From Palsa-601 sp052146895 (GTDB lineage: Bacteria > Actinomycetota > Acidimicrobiia > Acidimicrobiales > Bog-793): a stretch of 6,601 nucleotides of DNA. Below are positions 1 through 5,835 of the stretch, in pieces. Below the pieces are notes generated by a model. That model ran no database searches, was not told the DNA's origin, and saw only the letters and a program-made list of their open reading frames with translations. Numbering within the stretch: the stretch's first letter is position 1; the number at the start of each line of letters is the position of its first letter. Location of the stretch: assembly GCA_052146895.1 (NCBI GenBank), contig JBKQLZ010000126.1, forward strand, positions 1-6,601, in the 5' to 3' direction. The position numbers and the translations under genes are program-made.

Positions 1-419
1 CCCGGCTCGGTCTCGGTGATGGTGAGCTCGACCGCCGCGGGCAGATCGACGTCGACGATCTCGCCCCCGTACATCTGCAACACGGCGGAATCGCCCTCTT
101 TCAGGTAGGAGGCCGCATCGCCGAGCGCGGATGTGTCGACGTAGAGCTGCTCGTAGGTGCTGTTGTCCATGAAGACGAACTGCTCGCCGTCACGGTAGAG
201 GTACTGCATCTCCCTCTTGTCGATGACGGCCTGCTCGACCTTCTCGTCTGCTCGAAACGTCCGCTCGACAACAGCTTTCGTCCTCGAGTTGCGCAGCTTG
301 GTACGGACGAACGCCCCACCCTTCCCGGGTTTCACGTGCTGGAACTCCACTACGGAGAACAAGCCCTCGGGCAGATCGATCGTCATGCCGTTGCGGAGGT
401 CGTTGGTGGAAAGGGCCAT
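1..419 (-). CDS. efp: Translation elongation factor P (partial, C-terminus beyond window)
   Basis: EF-P binds ribosomes stalled on polyproline stretches, between the P and E sites, and promotes peptide-bond formation. The first 139 residues are present; family proteins are about 185-187 residues, so most of the third (OB-fold) domain is cut off by the left window edge. Seen in sequence: the N-terminus MALSTNDLRNG, then GLFSVVEFQHVKPGKGGAF, which is the KOW-like domain I with its tip loop, and later KREMQYLYRDG, typical of EF-P domain II. The tip lysine is K33 in the loop P31-G-K-G-G35. The ATG start (419-417) fits the family N-terminus exactly and overlaps the pepP stop by one base (TGATG), which suggests translational coupling; no good Shine-Dalgarno is seen. 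In actinobacteria this gene usually ends the aro-pep-efp cluster and is followed by nusB, which would lie outside the window. Identity is very sure. Confidence 0.97.
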   Translation of the reverse strand, partial: MALSTNDLRNGMTIDLPEGLFSVVEFQHVKPGKGGAFVRTKLRNSRTKAVVERTFRADEKVEQAVIDKREMQYLYRDGEQFVFMDNSTYEQLYVDTSALGDAASYLKEGDSAVLQMYGGEIVDVDLPAAVELTITETEP

Positions 420-1552
420 CAGAGGGTTGTGTCCTTGGTCGACTTGGTGAGCGGGCGCGCGCCTGTCGCTGTGACTACGAGCGTGTCCTCGATGCGAACA
501 CCACCGAGGCCTGCCACGTACGCTCCGGGTTCAACCGTAACGACCGCGCCTTCCGTGAGGATATCAGTCGACCCCGGAGCGACCGCCGGTGCCTCGTGGA
601 TCTCCAGGCCGACGCCGTGCCCGGTCCCGTGGACGAACAGCTCGCCGTACCCGTCGTCCACGAGCGAGCTCCGGCAGGCGTCGTCGACGTCGGCACCACT
701 CACGCCCGGTCGCAAAGCTCGCACGCCCGCCCGCTGGGAGGCCAGCACGGCCTCGAGCAGATCGCTCAGCTCGGCTGAACGAACCCCGCCTACGCAGAGC
801 GTCCTCGTCATGTCGGAGTGGTAACCGTCGACGAGAGCCCCGAAGTCGACCACCACCAGCTCGCCCGGTCCCACGCGTCGGTCGCTCGGCTGGTGGTGCG
901 GAAGCGCAGCATTGGGGCCGCTGGCAACGATCGTCTCGAACGAGACGCCATCAGCACCCCTCCGCCTCATCTCGAAGTCGAGCTCGAGAGCGAACTCGGC
1001 CTCGGTGAGGCCCCCGGTGAGGCGCTCCTTCACCTGCGCCAGCGCGACGTCAGCAATATCGGCCGCGAGCTCCATCCGGGCAAGCTCACCTTCGTCTTTG
1101 ACGACTCGCAGCCGTTCGACCAGAGACTGCGTCGCGACGAGTGTTCCTCCGGCGTTGGTGAATTGACCGAGTGAGGTACTGAGGCGACGCTTCGCACCCC
1201 ATGCGATGTCGTTCGCCTCGAGGCCGAGCCGGCCGATCCCTTTAGACACCCTGTCGATCGCGTCGAGCTGCTCCAGCGCCCTGCCGATCTCGATCTCGAC
1301 TTCGGTCTCTGCTCCGGCGATCTCCTCGCGCGCCTGCTCCCGGTAGCGCCCGTCGGAGACGAGGACAGCGTCGTTCGCGGTGACGAGCAGCATGCCGGCC
1401 GAACCGCTGAAGCCGGTGAGGTACCGGACATTTACGAGGGAGGTGACGAGCAATGCCTCACACTCGGCGCCCTTGATGGCTTCGCGCAGCGCGCCGAGGC
1501 GGGAGGAGACATTCATCGCCGGCAGCTGGGAGCGAGTAACGGTGGAAGGCAT
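419..1552 (-). CDS. pepP: M24B metallopeptidase, Xaa-Pro aminopeptidase/dipeptidase family
   Basis: Cytosolic dinuclear-metal peptidase of the pita-bread fold that cleaves peptides containing proline, probably Xaa-Pro substrates. The 377-residue protein has an N-terminal creatinase-like domain (about 14-150, with the family motif YLTGFSGSAG near 44-53) and a C-terminal catalytic domain. All five expected metal ligands are visible: D236 (VVDFGA), D247 (YHSDMTRT), H312 (HGTGHGVG), E341 (TVEPG) and E355 (RIEDT). H220 of ALPHHQPS is the usual active-site histidine. The length fits short PepP/PepQ-like proteins found next to efp, so aminopeptidase and prolidase cannot be told apart here; the symbol pepQ is also used. 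I chose ATG at 1552. An ATG at 1516 (residue 13, MNVSSRLGALR) is possible, since neither has a Shine-Dalgarno. A TAnnnT box 7 nt upstream favours 1552 as a leaderless start. The gene lies 36 nt after aroQ and its stop overlaps the efp start. Confidence 0.93.
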   Translation of the reverse strand: MPSTVTRSQLPAMNVSSRLGALREAIKGAECEALLVTSLVNVRYLTGFSGSAGMLLVTANDAVLVSDGRYREQAREEIAGAETEVEIEIGRALEQLDAIDRVSKGIGRLGLEANDIAWGAKRRLSTSLGQFTNAGGTLVATQSLVERLRVVKDEGELARMELAADIADVALAQVKERLTGGLTEAEFALELDFEMRRRGADGVSFETIVASGPNAALPHHQPSDRRVGPGELVVVDFGALVDGYHSDMTRTLCVGGVRSAELSDLLEAVLASQRAGVRALRPGVSGADVDDACRSSLVDDGYGELFVHGTGHGVGLEIHEAPAVAPGSTDILTEGAVVTVEPGAYVAGLGGVRIEDTLVVTATGARPLTKSTKDTTL

Positions 1553-1559
1553 CGGAGGA

Positions 1560-1565
1560 AGGATA
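1560..1565 (-). promoter_or_regulatory. Candidate -10 element of a leaderless pepP-efp promoter
   Basis: On the minus strand TATCCT lies 7 nt before the pepP ATG (1552), the spacing at which transcription would begin at or next to the start codon. The 36-nt aroQ-pepP gap shows no Shine-Dalgarno; the bases just before the ATG are pyrimidine-rich. No convincing -35 hexamer is seen 16-18 nt further up, which is common for leaderless actinobacterial promoters. This would give pepP-efp their own transcript in addition to operon read-through. It is inferred from spacing only. Confidence 0.35.
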
Positions 1566-1588
1566 AACGCGGTGGACGAATAGTCGCT

Positions 1589-2092
1589 TCAGGCTTCGCC
1601 CACCAAGCGGATGGCCGCTTCGACCGCCAACTCGTACCCGAGCCCGCCAAGACCTGCGACGGATCCGTCCGCAACAGGCGTGAGGACCGAGTCAGACCGC
1701 CACTTCTCGCGACTCATGGGATTCGAGACGTGGAGCTCGACGATGACGCCCTGGAACGAAGCGAGTGCATCGTGGAGTGACCAGCCGTAGTGCGAGAGCG
1801 CACCGCCGTTCACCACGAGGGCTGCAACCCGGCCGCGTGCCCCATGCACAGCTTGCACGAGGTCGCTCTCGGAGTCCGACTGGACATGCTCGAGGTTCCA
1901 GCCGAGCGACTCCGCCGCTCTCGAGGCACGCGCCACTCGCTCGGCGAGGGTCTCGGGCCCGTAGATCTCCGGCTCTCGTTCACCGAAGAGCTGCAGGTTT
2001 GGGCCCGAGAGAAGGAGGAGGATCGGCCGGGCCTCGCTGGCCACATCGCTGGCCACATCGCTGGCCACATCGTTGGTCAATTTCTCGCTCAC
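1589..2092 (-). CDS. aroQ: Type II 3-dehydroquinate dehydratase
   Basis: Third shikimate-pathway step: dehydration of 3-dehydroquinate to 3-dehydroshikimate by a small cytosolic enzyme, normally a dodecamer. Family motifs are clear in the 167-residue product: LLLSGPNLQLFGEREPEIYG (27-45) with lid R39 and catalytic Y44, QSDSESDL (71-78), N95 in VVNGGALSH, H101, and catalytic H121 in ELHVSN followed by R128. The segment ALSHYGWSLHDAL and SNPMSREKW differ from the textbook THTSVALRDA and SNxHAREEF versions, but the key positions are kept; I take this as an actinobacterial subfamily. The product is about 20 residues longer than the usual ~145. The extra N-terminus contains three DVAS repeats from a 12-bp DNA repeat. 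The GTG at 2092 is 4 nt after the aroB stop, with GAAGGG at 2109-2104 giving a rather long 11-nt spacing. Each repeat also contains an in-frame GTG, so the true start could be inside it. Confidence 0.95.
   Translation of the reverse strand: MSEKLTNDVASDVASDVASEARPILLLLSGPNLQLFGEREPEIYGPETLAERVARASRAAESLGWNLEHVQSDSESDLVQAVHGARGRVAALVVNGGALSHYGWSLHDALASFQGVIVELHVSNPMSREKWRSDSVLTPVADGSVAGLGGLGYELAVEAAIRLVGEA
2034..2080. repeat. 12-bp in-frame tandem repeat at the 5' end of aroQ
   Basis: Three perfect copies of tcgctggccaca (plus strand: 2034-2045, 2046-2057, 2058-2069) are followed by a decayed fourth copy (2070-2080, tcgttggtcaa). On the coding strand each perfect unit reads GATGTGGCCAGC, Asp-Val-Ala-Ser. 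The unit is a multiple of three, so copy-number change would lengthen or shorten the AroQ N-terminus without a frameshift. It lies before the conserved enzyme core, which begins at about AroQ residue 23. Confidence 0.95.
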
Positions 2093-2096
2093 GGTC

Positions 2097-3233
2097 TTAC
2101 GGTCCCTTCAACTCGGCGAGCACTTCGGCCACGAGCCCGGAATCCACTCCGGCGACCGGCTCCACGCCCCGCGGGCCGTCGAGAACAAAGGTCAGCTCCC
2201 CGCGAGCCTTCTTGTCCCGCAGCATGAAACTGATGAGCCCATCCGGCTCAGCTCCGGCCGGTAGGCGAGAGGGAAGCTCGTATGCGGCAACGACCTCGTC
2301 GTGCTCGCGGACACGGGCGTCGTCGATCCGACCGAGAGCCCGGGCGAGGCGTGCCGCAAAGACCAGGCCGACGGCCACCGCTTCGCCGTGGCGGAGCGGC
2401 GGAAGCCCCGCGGGCGGCTCCCCAGCGTCCCGCCCGGCACCCCCACCGCCACCAGCACCAGCACCAGCACCAGCGCCCACACCAGCCATCTCGTCGACAA
2501 CGTCGCCCGACTCGACCGCGAAGCCCGTCGCCTCGAGAGCGTGCGCCAGCGTGTGCCCGTAGTTGAGGATCATCCGGAGACCGCCTTCGCGCTCGTCGGC
2601 CGAGACCACACTGGCTTTCAGCGCGGCACATGCCGCCACCTGCTCGTCGATAGGCATATCGGGCAGTCCTTCCACCCCGATGAACGCGTACTTCGCCATC
2701 TCCCCAAGACCTGATCGCCACTCCTCCGGCGGCAGCGTGGAAAGCGTCTCGGTGTCGCAGATCACAGCGTGAGGCTGCCAGAAAGCGCCCATGAGGTTCT
2801 TGCCCTCGGGCAGGTTCACTCCAGTCTTGCCGCCGATGGCGGCATCCACCTGGGCCAAGAGTGTCGTGGCGACGTGCACGACCGGCGTCCCGCGGTGCCA
2901 GCTTGCGGCTGCGTAGCCCGCCACGTCGGTGACGAGACCGCCCCCGACAGCGATGACCACGTCGGATCTGCTCAGCCCGGCACGAGCCATCGCTCGCCCC
3001 AGATCTCTCACCGTCTCCATCGACTTCGAGCGCTCACCGCGCCCGATCTCGACCACCACGTGCTCAACGCCGGGCTCTACCTTCACGTCGATGCCCGCCT
3101 GCGTCACGATGACCGCCCGCCGAGCACCAGCCGGCAGCAACGCGGAGAGCTCGTGACGAGCGCCATTCCCGATGACGATGTCGTAGCTGCGATCGCCCAG
3201 ATCGACCCTGACGCTTCGTAACGTGCGGGTCAC
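2097..3233 (-). CDS. aroB: 3-dehydroquinate synthase with Gly/Ala-rich insertion
   Basis: Second shikimate-pathway step: NAD- and divalent-metal-dependent cyclisation of DAHP to 3-dehydroquinate. The 378-residue product has the NAD-binding AVGGGLVTDVAGY (95-107), DAAIGGKTGVN and LPEGKNLMGAF (130-151), and metal ligands E178 (GLGEMAKY), H227 (NYGHTLAHALE) and H282 (LRHGEAV). Between H227 and H282 there are 54 residues where typical enzymes have about 15-16, so roughly 39 extra residues, about 240-278, separate the two ligands. The insert is Gly/Ala-rich at 250-267 and Pro-rich at 272-279, and is partly coded by a 6-bp repeat. The GTG start at 3233 makes a GTGA overlap with the aroK stop, and family homology (TRTLRSVRVDLG) begins there. 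The frame stays open further upstream, but only as the shadow of aroK. The stop is TAA, 4 nt before aroQ. Confidence 0.95.
   Translation of the reverse strand: MTRTLRSVRVDLGDRSYDIVIGNGARHELSALLPAGARRAVIVTQAGIDVKVEPGVEHVVVEIGRGERSKSMETVRDLGRAMARAGLSRSDVVIAVGGGLVTDVAGYAAASWHRGTPVVHVATTLLAQVDAAIGGKTGVNLPEGKNLMGAFWQPHAVICDTETLSTLPPEEWRSGLGEMAKYAFIGVEGLPDMPIDEQVAACAALKASVVSADEREGGLRMILNYGHTLAHALEATGFAVESGDVVDEMAGVGAGAGAGAGGGGGAGRDAGEPPAGLPPLRHGEAVAVGLVFAARLARALGRIDDARVREHDEVVAAYELPSRLPAGAEPDGLISFMLRDKKARGELTFVLDGPRGVEPVAGVDSGLVAEVLAELKGP
2451..2486. repeat. 6-bp tandem repeat (accagc) inside aroB
   Basis: On the plus strand, four perfect accagc units (2451-2474) are followed by gcccac (2475-2480) and a further accagc (2481-2486). 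On the coding strand GCTGGT encodes Ala-Gly. Together with the flanking GGT/GGC codons it gives the Gly/Ala run at about AroB residues 250-267. The unit is a multiple of three, so slippage changes insert length but not frame. Confidence 0.93.
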
Positions 3234-3808
3234 TGCGACGACCCCACGGACAAGCGGTACCACCCAGCTCGATCGAGAGCATCGCTGCGCTCGTCCAGCC
3301 AGACGCGCGCGAGGCGGGTGACCCGCTCCGCTACACCACTCGGCGCGACACCATCCACGTCGACGGCCACGTCTGCGAGAGACCTGTACACCGGCCGCCG
3401 GAGTGCATCGAGACGGGCGATCGTGCCTTCTGGGTCGTGCTCGAGCAGCGGCCTTCCGATGCCCCCGCCGACGCGCCCGGCCAACGTCTGGGGGCGCGCT
3501 CGCAACCACACCACGACTCCGCCGGCCCTCATCCGGCGCCGCGAATCAGGATTGAACACGGCGCCACCCGCGACCGCGATGACCGACGGCACAGGAGATG
3601 TGAGGGCAGCAGCCAGCACCGCCCGCTCCTCGCCTCGGAAGGCGGGCTCTCCCTTCGTGGCAAAGATCTCCGGCACCGTCAGCCCGGTCCGCAGAAGAAT
3701 CTCAGCGTCACTGTCGTGAAACGGTCGCCGCATGGCGGTGGCGACGGCGCGCCCGACGGTCGTCTTCCCTGCCCCCATCATCCCGATCACGAGTACGTGC
3801 TCAGGCAC
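3230..3808 (-). CDS. aroK: Shikimate kinase
   Basis: Fifth step of the shikimate pathway: ATP-dependent phosphorylation of shikimate to shikimate-3-phosphate. It is a P-loop kinase of the nucleoside-monophosphate kinase fold. The 192-residue product has Walker A GMMGAGKTT (9-17, K15), the shikimate/Mg motif DSD (D32, D34), R58 in FRGEE, AGGAV (80-84; usually GGGAV, so the first glycine is alanine), lid arginine R119 (GRPLL), and R138 in RRPVY near the adenine/shikimate site. Length is slightly above the usual ~170-175 because of a C-terminal tail after residue 170. The GTG start at 3808 lies inside the aroC end (8-nt overlap) and has a good GAGGA site 5 nt upstream. The stop overlaps the aroB GTG by 4 nt. 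All catalytic residues that I can place are present. Confidence 0.95.
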   Translation of the reverse strand: MPEHVLVIGMMGAGKTTVGRAVATAMRRPFHDSDAEILLRTGLTVPEIFATKGEPAFRGEERAVLAAALTSPVPSVIAVAGGAVFNPDSRRRMRAGGVVVWLRARPQTLAGRVGGGIGRPLLEHDPEGTIARLDALRRPVYRSLADVAVDVDGVAPSGVAERVTRLARVWLDERSDALDRAGWYRLSVGSSQ

Positions 3809-4997
3809 CGGCGTCCTCGTGCCCGACGGCCTCGGACGGGGTCTCGTGAACCGCCTTCAGGTACGCATCCCGGTTGCGAACGAGCTCTGCGACCGAGTCA
3901 CCGCCGAACTTCCTCAGTACCTCGCCCGCGAGCACGAGCGCCACCATCGTCTCGGCCACGACGCCCATCGCCGGTACGGCCGTCACATCGGTCCGCTCCT
4001 TGAACGAGACCGTCGCCTCCTTCGACGCGGTGTCGACCGTCGCGAGCACCGGGCGGTTGAGCGTCGCGAGAGGCTTCATGGCAGCCCGCAACCACAGGAG
4101 CGAGCCGGTCGAGATGCCACCCTCGATGCCGCCGGCGCGGTCGGTCCGCCGCACGTAAGTGTCACCCTCCGCGTTCCAGTAGATCGCGTCGTGGGCCTCG
4201 GACCCGCGAAGCCCCGAGATCGCCATGCCGTCGCCGATCTCGACGCCCTTCACGGCCTGGATGGACATCACGGCCTGGGCAAGCAGCCCGTCGAGCTTGC
4301 GGTCCCAGTGGACGTGGCTGCCGAGACCGACCGGCACGCCGTGGGCCAGCACCTCGACGATGCCCCCGAGCGAGTCCCCGTCCTTCGCGGCAGCCTTGAC
4401 CTCCGCGATCATCGCCTCCTCGGTCGCAGGGTCGATGCACCGGACCGACGATTCGTCGATGCGCTCGAGATCTTCCGGATCGGGCCGTACCGCACTCGGC
4501 AGGCGGGCGGCACCCAGCGCCACCACGTGGCTGAGGACGCTGACGCCGACTTCGGCGAGGAGCGCTTTCGCGAGGCACCCTGCAGCGACGCGCGCCGCGG
4601 TCTCGCGGGCAGACGCACGCTCGAGCACGTCCCTCGCGTCGGAGAAACCATACTTCTGCATCCCAGCCAAATCCGCGTGCCCGGGACGCGGCGCGGTCAG
4701 AGGCTTGACGGGCGCTCCAGGGGCGGGAGACATCTCCTGCTCCCACTTCGGCCACTCGGTGTTGCCGATCTCGATGGCGACTGGTGAGCCGAGCGTCCGG
4801 CCGTGGCGGACACCTCCCAGCAGCGTCACCTCGTCCTGCTCGAAGCGCATCCGCGGCCCGCGCCCGTACCCGAGGCGCCGCCGGGCCAACTCGCCCTGGA
4901 CTTGAGCCTCGGTGATGCGCAGACCGGCGGGAAGGCCCTCGACGATCACGACAAGGCCTTTGCCGTGCGACTCACCCGCGGTGAGGTATCGCAACAT
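3801..4997 (-). CDS. aroC: Chorismate synthase
   Basis: Last shikimate-pathway step: conversion of 5-enolpyruvylshikimate-3-phosphate to chorismate with reduced FMN, which must come from elsewhere in the monofunctional bacterial type. The 398-residue product begins MLRYLTAGESHGKGL, with the GESHG signature and H11. It continues with RRRLGYGRGPRM (39-50), PRPGHADL (104-110, H107), and the second family signature RASARETAARVAAG (127-140). Later come GGISTG (293-298; usually GGISNG), RAAMKPLATL, and ERTDVTAVPAMGVVAE (334-349) with the conserved aspartate D337. Length is normal. The ATG at 4997 is at the exact family start. No Shine-Dalgarno precedes it; a TACCGT box 6 nt upstream suggests a leaderless mRNA. 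It is the first gene of the aro operon and faces away from the dienelactone-hydrolase-like gene. Confidence 0.97.
   Translation of the reverse strand: MLRYLTAGESHGKGLVVIVEGLPAGLRITEAQVQGELARRRLGYGRGPRMRFEQDEVTLLGGVRHGRTLGSPVAIEIGNTEWPKWEQEMSPAPGAPVKPLTAPRPGHADLAGMQKYGFSDARDVLERASARETAARVAAGCLAKALLAEVGVSVLSHVVALGAARLPSAVRPDPEDLERIDESSVRCIDPATEEAMIAEVKAAAKDGDSLGGIVEVLAHGVPVGLGSHVHWDRKLDGLLAQAVMSIQAVKGVEIGDGMAISGLRGSEAHDAIYWNAEGDTYVRRTDRAGGIEGGISTGSLLWLRAAMKPLATLNRPVLATVDTASKEATVSFKERTDVTAVPAMGVVAETMVALVLAGEVLRKFGGDSVAELVRNRDAYLKAVHETPSEAVGHEDAGA
3814..3818 (-). promoter_or_regulatory. Ribosome binding site of aroK
   Basis: GAGGA on the minus strand, 5 nt before the aroK GTG (3808), sits inside the last codons of aroC. 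It fixes the aroK start at 3808 and supports independent re-initiation in addition to coupling with aroC. Confidence 0.6.
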
Positions 4998-5003
4998 GGC
5001 CCA

Positions 5004-5009
5004 ACGGTA
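5004..5009 (-). promoter_or_regulatory. Candidate -10 element for a leaderless aroC operon transcript
   Basis: TACCGT on the minus strand matches the TAnnnT -10 core and ends 6 nt before the aroC ATG, so transcription would start at the A of the start codon. No Shine-Dalgarno is present in that space. No consensus -35 is found at 16-18 nt; the closest TTGACA-like sequence (GTGACA, minus strand of 5023-5028) is only 13 nt away. This is probably the main promoter for aroC-aroK-aroB-aroQ and onward. Confidence 0.45.
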
Positions 5010-5018
5010 CTTCGGCGC

Positions 5019-5031
5019 CGGGTGTCACCCG
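5019..5031. promoter_or_regulatory. 13-bp inverted repeat in the divergent promoter region (candidate operator)
   Basis: CGGGTG-T-CACCCG is a perfect inverted repeat with 6-bp arms around one central base. It lies between the candidate -10 boxes of the two divergent genes and overlaps the candidate -35 of the plus-strand gene. A site placed this way could bind a dimeric regulator acting on both genes. No regulator gene is in the window, and short GC-rich palindromes also occur by chance. Confidence 0.3.
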
Positions 5032-5050
5032 ACGAGGTCCCCGGTAGGGT
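5022..5050 (+). promoter_or_regulatory. Candidate promoter of the dienelactone-hydrolase-like gene
   Basis: GTGTCA (5022-5027, 4 of 6 matches to TTGACA), a 17-nt spacer and TAGGGT (5045-5050, TAnnnT) form a plausible housekeeping-sigma promoter. Transcription would start near 5057, leaving a leader of about 19 nt that carries the strong ribosome site at 5064-5070. Confidence 0.4.
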
Positions 5051-5063
5051 CTGCGCCGACACG

Positions 5064-5070
5064 AAAGGAG
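5064..5070 (+). promoter_or_regulatory. Strong Shine-Dalgarno deciding the GTG start at 5076
   Basis: AAAGGAG is followed by a 5-nt spacer and GTG (5076). It is the best ribosome site in the window. It shows that the open frame continuing upstream of 5076, antisense to aroC, is not part of the protein. Confidence 0.85.
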
Positions 5071-5075
5071 TCCAC

Positions 5076-5816
5076 GTGCCAAACGACGAGAAGACCGGTG
5101 AGACCCGCACGATCGAGCTTCAGACTGCCGACGGCCCGATGCCGCTCTACGAGGTCGAGCCGGCCGGGAGCACCCCGACACGAGCCGTGATTGTCATCCA
5201 GGAGGCATTCGGGGTGAACGACCACATCGAGGACGTGACTCGCCGTTTCGGGGCCCTTGGTTACCTAGCAGTAGCTCCCCACCTGTTCCACCGCACCGGG
5301 GGAGGCACCGTGGACTACGACCGCTTCGACCTCGTCGTCCCCCACTTCGCCGAGATGAGCGACGCCGGGCTCTTGACCGACATCGACGCGACGATGGAGC
5401 ACGTGACCGGCCGCGGGATAGCTGCCGATCACATCGGGGTCGTCGGCTTTTGCATGGGCGGACGGGTCAGCTTCCTGGTGGCGAGCAGGCGGCGAGTTGG
5501 TGCGGCCGTTGGTTTCTACGGCGGCGGCATCCTGAATGGGCGCTCGGAGGCGTTGGCCCCCCTGGCGGACAACCTGGCAGAGATGAAGACGCCCTGGCTG
5601 GGCTTGTTCGGCGACCTCGACCAGGGGATCCCGATCGAAGAAGTGGAGGAGCTCCGCACGCGACTCGCCGAATCGGCGCCGGTCGAGACCGAGATCGTCC
5701 GCTACCCCGACGCGGGCCACGGCTTTCACTGTGACAAGCGGGAGGCCTACCACGAGGCCTCGGCCCGTGACGGCTGGGCGCGGACTGTGGCGTGGTTCGA
5801 GCGGTTCCTCGCCTGA
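5076..5816 (+). CDS. Dienelactone hydrolase family protein (alpha/beta hydrolase)
   Basis: Cytosolic alpha/beta hydrolase of the dienelactone hydrolase family (the carboxymethylenebutenolidase type that opens lactones in chlorocatechol breakdown). The 246-residue product shows the family layout: E43 in VIQEAFGVND, nucleophile C126 in GFCMGG (cysteine in place of serine, as in true dienelactone hydrolases), acid D182 in GDLDQGIP, and H215 in YPDAGHGFH. No signal peptide or membrane segment is visible. Start is GTG with AAAGGAG upstream; length is normal for the family. No other catechol-pathway gene is nearby, and many housekeeping members of this family have unknown substrates, so the real substrate is open. 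It is transcribed away from aroC and ends 19 nt before the convergent nfuA-like gene, with no clear terminator hairpin in between. Confidence 0.92.
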   Translation: MPNDEKTGETRTIELQTADGPMPLYEVEPAGSTPTRAVIVIQEAFGVNDHIEDVTRRFGALGYLAVAPHLFHRTGGGTVDYDRFDLVVPHFAEMSDAGLLTDIDATMEHVTGRGIAADHIGVVGFCMGGRVSFLVASRRRVGAAVGFYGGGILNGRSEALAPLADNLAEMKTPWLGLFGDLDQGIPIEEVEELRTRLAESAPVETEIVRYPDAGHGFHCDKREAYHEASARDGWARTVAWFERFLA

Positions 5817-5835
5817 GACCGAGCACCGCGCGGAG

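Noticed and set aside
2034..2080. Possible CRISPR-like repeat
   Set aside because: The units are 12 bp, directly adjacent with no spacers, and in frame within aroQ, so this is a coding tandem repeat.
1765..2562. A 265-codon plus-strand open frame
   Set aside because: It is antisense to aroQ and aroB, very Arg/Ser/Pro-rich, includes translation of both tandem repeats in the wrong strand, and has no recognisable domain.
3234..3509. N-terminal extension of the aroB frame to 470 residues
   Set aside because: The extra part overlaps aroK in another frame and is Arg-rich with no AroB homology. The GTG at 3233 with a GTGA overlap is the natural start.
3732..4787. A 351-codon plus-strand open frame
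   Set aside because: It lies fully antisense to aroC and the start of aroK, which have clear family motifs. Its composition (His/Arg/Asp-rich, no motif) is that of a GC-rich shadow frame.
4803..5075. N-terminal extension of the dienelactone-hydrolase-like frame
   Set aside because: The frame is open upstream, but it is antisense to aroC; a strong AAAGGAG directly before the GTG at 5076 and the family N-terminus fix the start there.
5817..5835. Bidirectional terminator between the convergent genes
   Set aside because: Only 19 nt with a short self-complementary ccgcgcgg without a loop and no T-tract on either strand; not enough for a terminator call.
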